From NCBI RefSeq assembly GCF_003286085.1, contig NW_020825298.1:3224001-3288000 (forward strand): a DNA stretch of 64,000 bases, given 5' to 3'. Shown piece after piece: positions 35,669-45,586 of this stretch (its first letter is position 1; each line of letters opens with the position of its first letter). The position numbers and the translations under genes were made by a program. The notes below the pieces were generated by a model. That model ran no database searches, was not told where the DNA came from, and was given only the letters and a program-made list of their open reading frames with translations. The stretch is from Drosophila persimilis. Its lineage: Eukaryota; Arthropoda; Insecta; Diptera; Drosophilidae.

Positions 35669-36507
35669 CTATCGACGCCAGCGCCGGGACTCGCCCTGCT
35701 TGAGTATCTCCTGAAGGCGTCGTCTTTCCGAGGCGCTGAGAACCTGAGAACATAAATCTGTAGCTGTGAGATACTCGTACGAGTAGTATCTCTGATTTCT
35801 GATTTCAGATTTCTCAGCTACGTACCTGCTCGAGGGTCTCCAGCGTGGAGTTGATTTCCCGCTTCGAGTGCAGCGGCAGCCAGAGTGTGGTTATGGCGAA
35901 GGTTCTGGTTGGGAGAGTGGTTTCTTTTAATTGCTGGATTGGTTTTGAACCAATTTTGGGTTTCTTTCACCTGTGGACACGCATGGCATCGATGGCGCAG
36001 CGCTGCATCTCCTCGTGCTGGGCCATTTCCCGGCGGAAACGTTCGTTGTATCTCCGGAATGCGGCCGTATAGCGCTGACGACAAATGTCGGCGCTGCGCA
36101 GTGGGAATGGAAAATGTGAAAATGGGAAATTGTAAAATGTATTAAATCAACAGGAAATTGCAATTTTCACACAATTTGATTTGAACGGAGGAGGTTCCAC
36201 CGGGCGGAGGAACGGAGGAGCTGATGGTGATAGTGATGGTGCTTACTATGTTATCTCCTTCTCGTCCGGCGGAGGGCGTTGCCCGAATCCCACGCGTCTG
36301 GCCAGAAGCACTCGATACCACTGCTTCTGCAGGGCATTCATTGGCCGCTTGAAGGGATTCTCGCCAGCCGCATTGTTGACTCGCAGCTTATCCATTGCCC
36401 TGCCACGTAACAAGTTTTTCCGTTTTATGCCGAGCACTCAACGCCCTGCTCAATGCTCACCGTTGGGCATTCGCCATCAAACTGACGACGAGAACGAGGA
36501 GGAGCAT
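35669..36507 (-). CDS. Secreted 158-residue protein, five exons
   Basis: I assembled this from splice sites, because no single long frame shows it. Coding exons: 36507-36461, 36399-36247, 36093-35971, 35904-35826 and 35743-35669. Introns are 61, 153, 66 and 82 bp, all GT/AG, and the phases (2, 2, 2, 0) match throughout to a TAG at 35669. Exon 1 gives an ideal signal peptide, MLLLVLVVSLMANAQ, cut near the exon junction. The mature part is basic and largely helical: NALQKQWYRVLLARR, then RYTAAFRRYNERFRREMAQ with Cys in ADIC and MQRCA, then TLWLPLHSKREINSTLETLE, ending in LKQGESRRWRR. The two cysteines could form one disulphide. I do not recognise the family. It begins a run of small orphan genes extending to 46.5 kb. 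The opposite-strand frame of 179 codons is its shadow. Confidence 0.8.
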
Positions 36508-36519
36508 CCGGATGAAGTG

Positions 36520-39100
36520 CAGCTGGGATTTGTTTGGCGGCGGTGGCGGCGACGGTTGGCAGGGAGTTTATCGAACCAACAAGCCAACAATGGCTTAAGG
36601 GATAGAGCCAAGCCAAGTGGGTTCCACAGACATCGGCCAGCAGCTGTTGCATATGCGAATTGTTTCCCCCCCCACCTCCACCTCCTCCTCCTCCTCTTCC
36701 TCCGCCCTCTGGGCATTTGAAATGAAGTTGTCTGGCTGTGATTTGCCAGAGAGTGAGCTGTGAATGTGGGTTAGAAATGAAGAGAAAGACTCTGCCGGGC
36801 AATGGCTTCACCGATGACTGCGATTCGATTTGAGTTGTGCATTTCTTTGATGAAAAATTAAGATGTTCGATGGAGAATACTCAAACTTATAGCAGGAGCT
36901 GTGTTTCAGGGAATTTTCAATGCCTGAAAAGAGTTTCCTCAACATTTCTCTGCCTTTAATTGATCTTTGACCCGATTTGGGGTTGCCATTAGTACAGTTT
37001 TGCTTAGAATGCCCAAAACATGCAAAACCATAAAACATATCTGGAGAATTTCAAGCTCTCGAACAAAAACTGAGTCACCGCGGAACAAATGCAAAAACCG
37101 CACCCAGAAATCCACCCAAGACCGCCAGAACACGGCCCCAGCCACAGTTCCGCCCCATGCCTCATGGCAACCCAGATACGACAATGTCTATACATCATAC
37201 GAGCAACCACCCCACCCCGCCCAACCCCCTTTGGAGCTGCCACCCCGGAGCGGAAAGGGAAAACATCTTTCCGTAATGCGCGACCTGACAGCGCGCCGTT
37301 GAGAAAGTAGTTTCCATTTCCCGCTCAGCCAGGCAGAGGCAGCGGATGGGAGTGGAGAAAAATGGGATTATATTAATTTGAATTAATAACATATTTTCCG
37401 TTCAGAGTTTTCTTGTTTCGCCCCCCACATTCTGCTCGTTCTCCATGGAATGTTGTTGCTATGCGGGGCGGCCGTTTGGGGCTCATCATTTGATCTTTAA
37501 TGAGCTTTTGATACGAGTAAATTTGCAATGGAATTTGGTTTTGTTGGCCCAAAAGGCTGGCTGGAATGCTGCTGGCCTTTGCCTTTAATCAAGTGCCGCT
37601 ACTGGCCATCGAAATTGAGTCTTTTTGGGGGCTGATCCACCCACGAAATCCCCTTCGAGGGCTAAAGTGCACTTGCAGCTTCGAGGGGGGGAGGCTACGA
37701 AATAAAAACTGCACAACATCAATTTGGTACTCGAGGCCTTCCGTCTCTTATTTCAACCCCCCACCCAACCCCCCTGGAAACCCCTCTGAATGCGGTCAAG
37801 TTGCCCCGTTTCTAAGCAGCAGCCGCCGCAATTTATCGAGTGTATTGAGTTGGTCTACGTGCTGCACATAAACCGCACTTATCTGGCTGACTGACTAACT
37901 GACTAACTGACTGAAGGATCCATCCCCCCCTGCACAATGCACCCTTCACCCTTCGCCCTTCACCCTTCACCCTGCTTCCTGCCATTGAAAGCCGATAGCC
38001 GAGAGGAAGAGCCAGCCAAGAAAAATTGCATGCGGTTAGAGAAGCGAGCAGTAAAATTAATGTGTCTGTCCCGGCTAAAGTTGCCCCCAGCAGATCCGGA
38101 CCGTGTCCAGGGCCATGTGTGTGTGTGTGTGCAGCATCCCCACCCCCACCCCCACCCCCAATGCCCGTTGGAGCATCCTTCTTAAGCAAATATACGGACG
38201 AGACGGAACGTGTCCGGGCCATATCAAAATGATGTATGTCTGTTAGATTTGTTATAAATTTTATTTGCTGTTTGCCCCCCCGCCTCACCCCCTTCCCCTT
38301 GGATCGATCTGGAATCCAATACAGATGCAGTCAATTATTAAACGGTTGAGTGATTGCGGGCTGAAGAGGAAGGGGTACAGTGCGTTTCAAGACAGATGGA
38401 TGATTAGGGCTTTAAATTGCCCAAGGAATAGGATCCTACACTTCACTTTTGTAGAGTTTTATGGTACATCCCCCTTGGATCAGCTGTGGGAGTCCCAAGG
38501 CACCGACCAATCATCATCACTCCAATCATTATAACTCTGACTAATAACATACGACCTATCTGGGTTCTAATGCGTATTACTAGAAACCGATAAGATAGGA
38601 AACATTATCAAGCAAAAACTTATAGATACTGTTTACAACATATACTATCTGCGGGTTTTATACTTCCCCAAACAAATGAAATATTTGTTGATCTATATGA
38701 AATTTATGTATTATAAATAGCAAATCAATCACCTCCATTTCTGGCCTTAAGAATGCATGACATTTGTGTCTAGGGCGATAGAGAGCCAAAGGAATTGATT
38801 GATTGTTAGGGATAGTCCAGGAAATTCTTGGGTGGAAATGCGTTAATGAAATTCAAAGACGTTTAAGGCAATTTTACCCAATTTATTCAGTGTGAAAACT
38901 TTTACGAAAAGGCAAAGAAACGTCAACAATCCGCAACTCAAACAATGAGCACATCAATAACCTTTTTCTGGGTATGGGCTAGTCCACTATCTTTATAGGG
39001 GTCTATTCGGGAATTCCGAACACGAATAGGGGGCTTATGGACTCCCAGTTCTTATCTGGGCAGCTGATAAGTCCAGTGATGCACTCGAAATAGTATTTTG
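36520..39100. other. Non-coding stretch
   Basis: No supported gene. CA-rich and C-rich tracts lie near 38118-38160 (GT run, then CCCCCA repeats). Paired GATA-type sites (CTTATCT and TGATAAG) at about 39053-39071 lie just upstream of the promoter at 39106. Confidence 0.5.
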
Positions 39101-39105
39101 AATCA

Positions 39106-39140
39106 TATAAAGGGTAAGTCAAGGCTGGAACAGTTCAGTA
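39106..39140 (+). promoter_or_regulatory. Core promoter: TATA box plus initiator
   Basis: CATATAAAG with TATAAAG at 39106, and TTCAGTA at 39134 whose A lies 31 bp downstream. This is textbook Drosophila spacing. It gives a leader of about 29 bases to the ATG at 39166. Confidence 0.8.
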
Positions 39141-39165
39141 CGAAGTTGCGGTTAGCCAAGTCAAG

Positions 39166-39378
39166 ATGTCGCCTCCTCCACACCACGATCACCACCACGG
39201 ACCACCCCACCACGGGACCCCTCACCACGGGCCCCCTCACTGTGGGCCCCCGCATCACGGGCCCCCGCACCACGGGCCGCCGCACCATGGGCCACCCTGC
39301 CACTGCCACGGACCGCATCACGGACCTCCGCACCATTGTCCCGCCCACCATCATGGACCTCCCATGCATCCTCGTTAG
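39166..39378 (+). CDS. Histidine/proline/glycine-rich 70-residue protein (HHGPP repeats)
   Basis: The protein starts MSPPPHHDHH and then consists mainly of HHGPP pentads, with His making up 26 of 70 residues, Pro 23, Gly 10 and Cys 4, and it ends PPMHPR. It has no signal peptide or membrane segment. The dense His with a CHCH element around residues 45-48 suggests binding of zinc, copper or nickel; this is inference from composition. TATA box, initiator and leader lie immediately upstream, and AATAAA follows at 39401, so the unit is a compact intronless gene of about 280 transcribed bases. A related shorter protein with the same MSPPP start is encoded on the opposite strand at 40766-40903, so the two are probably inverted duplicates. 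No family name recognised. Confidence 0.8.
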   Translation: MSPPPHHDHHHGPPHHGTPHHGPPHCGPPHHGPPHHGPPHHGPPCHCHGPHHGPPHHCPAHHHGPPMHPR

Positions 39379-39409
39379 GATTAACCCGGAACCTTTAGTT
39401 AATAAAACA

Positions 39410-40765
39410 CAAAAAAACTAAAAACTTAACAGAAAAGTGAATGAATTTAACACAAAAGTGCAACCCATGTTTTCCAAATGAATTGTCTTTCCATTAAACG
39501 TTCAATATTTACATACATACTTGTTTGTGGTGCAAAGATTTTATAATTAAAACAAAATATATATCTTACCAAATTTAAAACAACATGAAACAAGTGGATT
39601 TTCGTTTTTACCTTTGAAGTAGATAAACTATTATAATTAAAATGGGATTGTTGGAGCAAAAAATAGTGTCGTTTGACAGATGGACAGCAAGATAAATATA
39701 TAGATAGGCAGATATATGGATATAGATTGATGGCTCTAGATAGATAAAATGAGAATATTAGATTCTTTTGGACAAATCGAAAATTAAACGATAAATCTGG
39801 AAACTGGTTAATTTATTGCTTAATACGACACTGCCAAGAATTATCCCAATTTTGAATAAAGCTCTTTATATGGATGCTTAAAACAAATTTTTTGAAATTG
39901 TGCAATTTCTTCAGAAGTCAACAAATTACACCTGCTTTTTGCAATATTTTCTAATCAAATTGATCCTAACAGAGGATAAGGGAACGAAAATACCTCCACA
40001 TTTTCATTGGAAATACCTATAAATCGGAACTGAAATAGTGATAAGCGAAATACTATTTCCCATCCAAAATACAATTAACCAAAGACTTAAACTTTGTAGA
40101 TCCTTTTAGAGTCAATATCCTCTGTTCGCAGTAGAACGAATTCCGAATAACAAATATTATATTTTCCTTAAAAAAATCACATATGCAGAAGTATTTTTAA
40201 ATCAATCGAGAAGTAAAGCCCGTCAATACTGCAATTTAAACTCAGTCTAATATTCCGTTTACATATTTAAATATTTTCCTTAAATGTCCCCTCAAATTAT
40301 TGCTTGTAATATTTACCAATATTTTTGATCGTGCAAATTGTTTTCTTTTTTTCCTCTACAATATTGCTCTTTATTGCGTATATTTTAATCCATATTACGT
40401 AGATAATTGTTTGTTAATAAAAATAAATAATCTATACCTTCAGGCACTTGTGGAGCTCGAGTGGAAGCTCTGAGAGAACTAAAGTCCATAATCTACACCA
40501 AAATTGTAATTTCTTTAGTATAAATTGCAAACACTACGTGGTTAAGTTTTTGTTCGATAAATATTGTTGTTTATTTCGTTTTTCCAGCACTAACAAATCA
40601 TTCAATCATCGTTTGGGGTCTGATAGGCTATCGCATTCGTTTGGTATTGGGATTTTCGCTTATAAACATTAGTAGATAGCACATTGACAGGTTGTTTACG
40701 GTTGAAGTCGGGTGAATTTCTTGAACAAAACAAAATTAGTGGTAGCCCTTGCTTAAGGCCAGGTC
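39410..40765. other. A/T-rich non-coding stretch between the two His-rich genes
   Basis: Strongly A/T-rich with ATAGATAG-type tracts near 39690-39750. No supported gene. A 74-codon frame at 40448-40672 (plus) has no promoter and is probably in the 3' region of the minus-strand gene. Confidence 0.5.
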
Positions 40766-40903
40766 TTAGCGGGCACCGTGGCTGGGCCCATGGGGCGGTG
40801 GCGACGGGTGATGCGGCGGCTCATAGTGGATCGGATGCACTGGGGTCTGGTGCGGGGGTCCGTGGTGAGGCGGATGGTGGGGCTGTGGTGGTGGTGGCGA
40901 CAT
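40766..40903 (-). CDS. Histidine/proline-rich 45-residue protein, paralogue of the 39.2-kb gene
   Basis: The ATG at 40903 gives MSPPPPQPHHPPHHGPPHQ, and the protein continues with HPIHYEPPHHPSPPP and ends GPSHGAR. An in-frame extension would add 28 residues, but the promoter rules it out: TATAAAAAG on the minus strand at 40964-40956 and TTCAGTT with its A at 40932 put the transcript start inside the extension, 29 bases before the ATG. It shares the MSPPP start and HHGPP units with the gene at 39166, but has no cysteine and adds one tyrosine. The genes converge with 1.4 kb between stops. The function is unknown; metal binding is possible from histidine content. Confidence 0.7.
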   Translation of the reverse strand: MSPPPPQPHHPPHHGPPHQTPVHPIHYEPPHHPSPPPHGPSHGAR

Positions 40904-40927
40904 CGTGGCAAAAGTAAATTCGTTTGT

Positions 40928-40964
40928 GAACTGAAGTAAATGTTTATTCTCCGCCCTTTTTATA
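40928..40964 (-). promoter_or_regulatory. Core promoter: TATA box plus initiator (minus strand)
   Basis: TATAAAAAG at 40964-40956 and CTTCAGTTC with A at 40932, a spacing of 32 bp. This decides the downstream ATG at 40903 as the start. Confidence 0.8.
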
Positions 40965-41145
40965 GGAAAAAGCCAAACACGCACCACCCCAGAAGTGGTT
41001 TATCAGTTTTATGCCCCGATAACGATATTCGAGTACGAGAACGATTCATATCGGAATTCCCCAGTGACAAATCCACTCTAACTAAGCGAATGGCTGGGTT
41101 TTGGATTTCCCTTCAGGCAGTAGATAAAATTCAGTGCACAGAGAA

Positions 41146-41177
41146 TATAAATATATTGTTTCATATGATCTCTCACA
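41146..41177 (+). promoter_or_regulatory. Core promoter: TATA box plus initiator
   Basis: TATAAATATATTG at 41146 with CTCACACAT downstream, whose initiator A (41175) lies 29 bp away. The leader to the ATG at 41198 would be about 23 bases. Confidence 0.7.
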
Positions 41178-41197
41178 CATAAATTTCCAGTTCGAAA

Positions 41198-41815
41198 ATG
41201 ATGAAAAACAATTTACTTTTGGACACGCTGCATGCGGTCGAACAGGTGGAGGTATCCTTCGACCAGACCCTGCGCACGATCAGCGAAATCAATCATCGGT
41301 ACGAACTGGTCACGACCCTCAAGAAGGGCTCCGCCCGCGGCCGGGATGCGTACGAGCGGGAGATCCAGGCAGCCATCACGGACTCCACCGCCCGCCCGAA
41401 AGTCCCCGCCAAGAAGGGCAGGAAGAAGAAAGCCACGCCCCCGAAGAGAATCAAAAAGTGGAGGACAGTCAGCGCCAGCTTCGAGTGCCTGAGCGAGCAG
41501 GAGGACGAGCTGGAGGAGGGCCCCGCTCCACAGATGGACCTGGAAGTACCGTACAGCATGTACATGCAGGCCAGTGGCACACAGTTCTACCACATCGAGT
41601 GCAACTGCAACATTGTGGTGCCCAAGAAGACCTACAAGGAGCGCATCGAGCGACTGCATCGGGCGGCGCAGCAGAAGTTGCAACAGCAGTGCCAGGCGTT
41701 CAGCAATCGGTGCGTCAACCCAGAGCCCCAGAGCCCAGAGCAGGACGAAGACCTTCGGAATTGCTGCAGCTATTGCTGTCCGTATTGCTGTTGCAACTGT
41801 TGCGAGTTCTACTGA
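41198..41815 (+). CDS. 205-residue basic protein with a cysteine-cluster C-terminus
   Basis: A single intact exon starting MMKNN (tandem ATGs, the first used here). Residues 1-60 look helical (LLLDTLHAVEQVEVSFDQ, then TISEINHRYELV). Residues 68-88 are strongly basic (KKGRKKKATPPKRIKKW). Next come an acidic linker (SEQEDELEEG), an aromatic segment with YSMYMQASGTQFYHIECNC, and a second helix (YKERIERLHRAAQQKLQQQ). The tail, LRNCCSYCCPYCCCNCCEFY, has ten cysteines in its last 18 residues. Such tails can bind metal, form disulphides or be palmitoylated; which of these applies cannot be told here. There is no signal peptide. The poly(A) signal is probably ATTAAA at 41924. G+C-rich codon usage and clear frame bias against flanking A/T-rich DNA support a real gene. 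The family is not recognised; a sperm-structure protein is one guess. Confidence 0.85.
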   Translation: MMKNNLLLDTLHAVEQVEVSFDQTLRTISEINHRYELVTTLKKGSARGRDAYEREIQAAITDSTARPKVPAKKGRKKKATPPKRIKKWRTVSASFECLSEQEDELEEGPAPQMDLEVPYSMYMQASGTQFYHIECNCNIVVPKKTYKERIERLHRAAQQKLQQQCQAFSNRCVNPEPQSPEQDEDLRNCCSYCCPYCCCNCCEFY

Positions 41816-41829
41816 CAAATTCCCAAATG

Positions 41830-42600
41830 TACCCCCACAAATCTTATGTTAAACTTTTCTGAATAGTTGGATTTTCTTTTCATTTTCTTTGCATATTTTT
41901 AGGCATTTATTTTATAAACGTTTATTAAAGCACTCACCCTGAATGTTGTGGTACTCTTTCCAGAAACCGATTCTTCAAAGACGAAGGTGAAACGGCAACA
42001 GTTTCCCAAATGAGATCCTCTCTAGGAATTGGAAATTGGCATACATTCCTGTGGCAAAGGCGCCTCTGCAGGCATCAATGACAGAGAGCTGAGACGCACC
42101 TACGGACCTACGGAAGGACCATTATGAGCCAACCGATGTGCAGCTAATCAAGCTCTCCTCATCTCCAATGACACCACAACCCAGCACACCCCCTAGAAGT
42201 CAATCGTATGAAGGCATTCATTTCTCAAGCGTTTCCAGGATGCCCCTCTATCATCGAGGGTCAGGCATTGCAGTGTTGTGTTGGCATTAGTGGAACGTTT
42301 GTTCAACGGCGCAGCATTTGTCTCCCAGTAGAGACCCAGTAGTCATACGGGGGACAAATGAAGGCCATAGACAGACATGAATCCTTGGCTACTGTGGACT
42401 ATCGATGGATCGACTTTGGGAATTTTTTTCGTTGGAAAAATCTGGCAATCCTCGCCATCACTGGAACCTACATACAACCTGTGTACTCGTATCTTCAAGC
42501 GGACATCTGCAAGAGTAGGACACCATTTAAAGTATATTTTTCTTATTTTGGACAGATTTAACCTACCAGATCCTTTTGCAGAAAGACGACTACCATTCTG
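41830..42600. other. Non-coding stretch
   Basis: No supported gene. An open plus-strand frame without its own ATG runs from 42091 to 42286 and is protein-like in part (TDVQLIKLSSSP), but it has stops on both sides and no splice support. Confidence 0.45.
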
Positions 42601-42608
42601 ATAACAGC

Positions 42609-43088
42609 CTAACCCACATTAATGGCATTGCCTTGAAGAGGTAGTAGGGAAAATGGAAAGGCCTTCAAATGCGAGCTGCCAGGAGGAGCAACAGGGCGGT
42701 CCTCGCGTCTGAAGACCTGGATGAATCTCTCCAACTGGTGGAAGAGCAGGCCCAGCGTGGAGACGCTGCTGTCAGGAGGAGTTGCCAGAATAGTTAAGGA
42801 GGAAGATGCACAAGAAGGAAACTATGGAACTCACTTGTAGGACGGGTGACCATCCATCCAACGAATCAGATGTGTCCACGATGATGTTGGTCAGGGACAA
42901 GGCTGCTTCTTTCTGTTCCTTGGAGCTGCTATCATTACTATATAATCACTATAGCTTTTGTATTTGGAAGTATATTGGAAGCATGTCATTTAAAGTAACG
43001 ATTCAAAATCCTGTGACCCTTCGCTGCTAGTCTCTTAACAATTGTATAGTTTTCTCCATCTCTGCAGACTCTTCTTTAAGCGCAGGAC
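42609..43088 (-). pseudogene. Spliced gene remnant with a frameshift, family unknown
   Basis: Three exon-like blocks on the minus strand: 43088-43040, 42928-42835 and 42768-42609 (TAG at 42611-42609). They are separated by GT/AG introns of 111 bp (donor GTTAAG) and 66 bp (strong donor GTGAGT, acceptor CTGACAG). Block 1 reads ALKEESAEMEKTIQ and joins in phase to block 2, KEQKEAALSLTNIIVDTSD. The end of block 2 is protein-like in the next frame (HLIRWMDGHPSY), and only that frame joins in phase to block 3, SVSTLGLLFHQLERFIQVFR. One frame therefore breaks within block 2 near 42865, after IIVDTSD. No start codon or signal peptide was found upstream. It is a decayed gene, a gene with a private indel or a sequencing error. 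The normal intron lengths indicate that it was once a real gene. Confidence 0.55.
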
Positions 43089-45160
43089 CTTTAAATCATT
43101 AAAAATCATTAAATCAGCAAACCCATTGAAAATGGAATTAATTTCACTCAAGCTGCTCTCTTTGGCCCGTAATTCGGTTTAATTTAATGCTTTCCGTGTC
43201 GCCCGCCCCTCTTAATTTTCAATAACTAGCCGCAGCATCGATTACCAATGGCAATTACAGGCGGAATCCAGGAACAAACCATCGAAAACAGTGTGGTGCG
43301 GGGGGGGACTGCTTCGAAAGAAACAAAGCAGCATTTGCTTTATTTACGAGACGCATTCTGTGTGGGTAAACTTAAACGCTAATGGCATAAACATCCGGAA
43401 CGTGAGCAAAATGTTTAAAAACCGCTTCAAACAAACAGGCCAACGAGGTTTACGGTTTACGGCTTACGGGCGAGGATTCGGCGAGTGTAATGTAGCCGCC
43501 GCCGAGGAGGACGTCACCGACGCCCAAATCAAATCTCAAATCATGCACGTTCCTGTTCAAAGAATAGAAGGAGGGAATTGAAAAGCGCCAGCAACAGAAA
43601 CCCAGGAAACCCAGGAAGCCAGGAACCCAGGGCTGAAGGCTGATGCGGATGCCGAGGACAGCAGCTGCACTCTCTCTCTCTCTCGCCTGCACGGGAGAAA
43701 ATTGTTTGAAAATTCAATTCACACATTTGCCAGTTGTCGATGATTTTCTGTGATTTTGACTGGGTTCGAGTCCGGGTTCGGGCTCGGGTTCGGGTTCCGG
43801 GTAATGGCAGCTTCTTGCTGACTCATCCTCAGCCATAGGCCATCGGCCTACCATTTTGAGGTTTTCGTTTTGGCTTTTCACTTGGCTTTCTGCTCTCTTT
43901 TTTGCTGGTTTTTCCAGCAAATAAGTGGAAAATCGCTACGAATTGTTACAGTGTCAGAAGTCTGTGGAGTGGAGTGGAGTGGAGTGTTCCAGGCACGTGC
44001 ATATCGAATACTCGACGCTGTCTCTGGTATCCATTGCAGAGAGCTCCCCCTCTGGGCCCTGGCCGTGGCCGTGGCCTGCCCTGGCATGTGTTTGAAATCT
44101 GAGAAAGCTTTTGAATCTTTTTTGGCGGGCCATTCCTCCTTTCCTTCCTCTATTTTGTATGCAAAGAGTTGTTCAAAATTTAATTTATTTACTTTGCCCT
44201 CCAGTTGTTGCTCCCGCTGCTCCAGCTTCTGCTCCAGCTCCTGCTCCTCCTGCCACTGCCGCTGCTTCTGCCTGTTTATTGTCTGCAAATGAAATGCTTC
44301 TATGTCCCGCTTGTCCTTGGATTTCTTTTTAAACGAATTACCATTTGCCAGCTTTGATGTTGGTTTCTTCTCTGGACTTGCGTCTCATTCTTTTCGGTTT
44401 TTGGGTTCTGGGTTAGTTCTGCTTTGAGGCAAACTTTGCAGACCATAAAGTTTTCACTTCATGCAATTTTAATGACTTAACGAGCGGCATTCCGTTTGAC
44501 ACGGAAACGGAGAGGGGCAGCGTCTCTCTGGCACGCCAGACAGGCGGTGGCACCCGGCTGTGGCAGTGGCAGCGGCAGCGGCAGCGGCAGCTAATTAGGC
44601 AAACGCTCGCCGATTACCAAACGAAAATGTTCACTTTTCCTTTTTCCCTGTTTTTCCGTTTTCAGGGGGAAACTTTTCAATTGCACGGACATGACGCTCC
44701 ACATAAATGCACCGAAAAATCACGGTATGTTTTGTTTTTATTACACACTAAAATTCGCTTAAAGTTCGGGAAACAGACAGACACCCTTTACAGAAGGAAG
44801 AAGGGACTTTACTTTTTGAAATCTAAGCCATATCTGTTTAGATCGGACTGTGGCAGCTCCGCCCTGTAGTGTTCACCCACTTTCTTGAATCGTCCACATC
44901 CACAAATTCAGATAAAACATGTTTCGCTTCCTCTATCCTCCCTTTCATCGGTGAACGGAGACTCGTCCTGCTTATAGTAATGCCAACCAGTAAGGAATCC
45001 AAACTCAGTACGATGTTAGACTGCCCCTGATTTCCTATACCTCCAGCAACTAGTCAGCATATCATAAAGCGGACAACGATCAATCTGAAACAGTACCCAA
45101 AACTTCGCCACTTTCTACCCATCGTCTCCATTCAAAATCCATTCTTTTCTTCTATATTTA
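43089..45160. other. Non-coding stretch
   Basis: No supported gene. It carries GGTTCG/GGGTTC repeats near 43765-43800, a GGAGT tract at about 43965-43987, a CTGCTCC tract near 44210-44260 and GGCAGC repeats near 44563-44590. The tracts produce spurious Gln/Glu- and Cys/Ser-rich frames. Confidence 0.5.
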
Positions 45161-45206
45161 TGTTTTATTTGTTGATCTTCTTCAGGTTCGATCTACAGCC
45201 AGTAAG

Positions 45207-45491
45207 TTAGCCCCTATAGCGACGCACCACCACGATGGTCTTGATGCACCTCTTGGGGTTCTTGCACTTCACCTGCTGGCGGGTGTTGCACCAGTTGTTG
45301 CCCCTCCAGCACCATTTGCCGCCACTCTTCTTGGTCGTGGCGCTGGTCACGGGTGCCGCTGTCGTCGTGGTCGTAGCTGTGGAGGCAGCCGTCGTTGTAG
45401 CTGGGGCCACTGTCGTTGTTGCAGCCCCAGTCTGAGCGACTGTCAACTGGATGGCCAGGGCAATGAGAGCGGCTACGACAAGGAACTTCAT
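45207..45491 (-). CDS. Mucin-like secreted protein, 94 residues, minus-strand copy
   Basis: The ATG at 45491 opens a signal peptide (MKFLVVAALIALAIQLTVAQ), then a Thr/Ala-rich segment (residues 21-54, about half Thr) that fits dense O-glycosylation. The basic C-terminal part has KWCWRGNNWCNTRQQVKCK and KRCIKTIVVVRRYRG, with four cysteines that could form two disulphides. The layout (signal, mucin tract, short Cys-bearing basic end) resembles insect salivary glue or other secreted mucin-like proteins in style, but I recognise no named family. A TATA box lies at 45586-45579 and an AATAAA at 45169-45164. The coding region differs from the divergent copy at 46256 by only three bases: one silent in Lys59, one giving Tyr in place of Asn at residue 92 and one silent in Arg93. 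The flanks do not align. Confidence 0.88.
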   Translation of the reverse strand: MKFLVVAALIALAIQLTVAQTGAATTTVAPATTTAASTATTTTTAAPVTSATTKKSGGKWCWRGNNWCNTRQQVKCKNPKRCIKTIVVVRRYRG

Positions 45492-45552
45492 CTTGGCTGA
45501 GGTTTGGAGCTGGTGGTTAATGTCTGGAACTGTGGAGAGATGACCGAGTTTT

Positions 45553-45586
45553 GTGATTGGTAAGAGTGCTACTCGGATTATTTATA
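45553..45586 (-). promoter_or_regulatory. Core promoter of the minus-strand mucin-like gene
   Basis: TATAAATAATC at 45586 and CCAATCACA whose A at 45554 lies 32 bp downstream. This promoter is not shared by the plus-strand copy. Confidence 0.65.

Noticed and set aside
36181-36720. 179-codon plus-strand open frame
   Set aside because: It is antisense to the five-exon minus-strand gene, whose splice sites, phases and signal peptide are mutually consistent. The plus frame has no promoter or domain.
40904-40987. 28-residue N-terminal extension of the minus-strand His-rich protein
   Set aside because: The TATA box and initiator lie inside the extension, so the transcript should begin downstream of that ATG.
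41134-41862. 242-codon plus frame and 201-codon minus frame overlapping the Cys-tail gene
   Set aside because: Both are shadows of the 41198-41815 coding frame, which has the matching TATA/initiator promoter and better composition.
42091-42286. Open plus frame with a protein-like stretch (TDVQLIKLSSSP)
   Set aside because: No ATG at its start, stops on both sides and no splice signals linking it to other exons.
43761-43800. GGTTCGAGTCC resembling a tRNA T-arm/B-box
   Set aside because: It is part of a GGTTCGGG-type repeat; no A-box, acceptor stem or anticodon arm can be folded around it.
43878-44288. 136-codon Gln/Glu-rich minus frame (and its Cys/Ser-rich plus shadow)
   Set aside because: Produced by a CTGCTCC/CAG-type simple tract. 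The non-repetitive remainder has no features.
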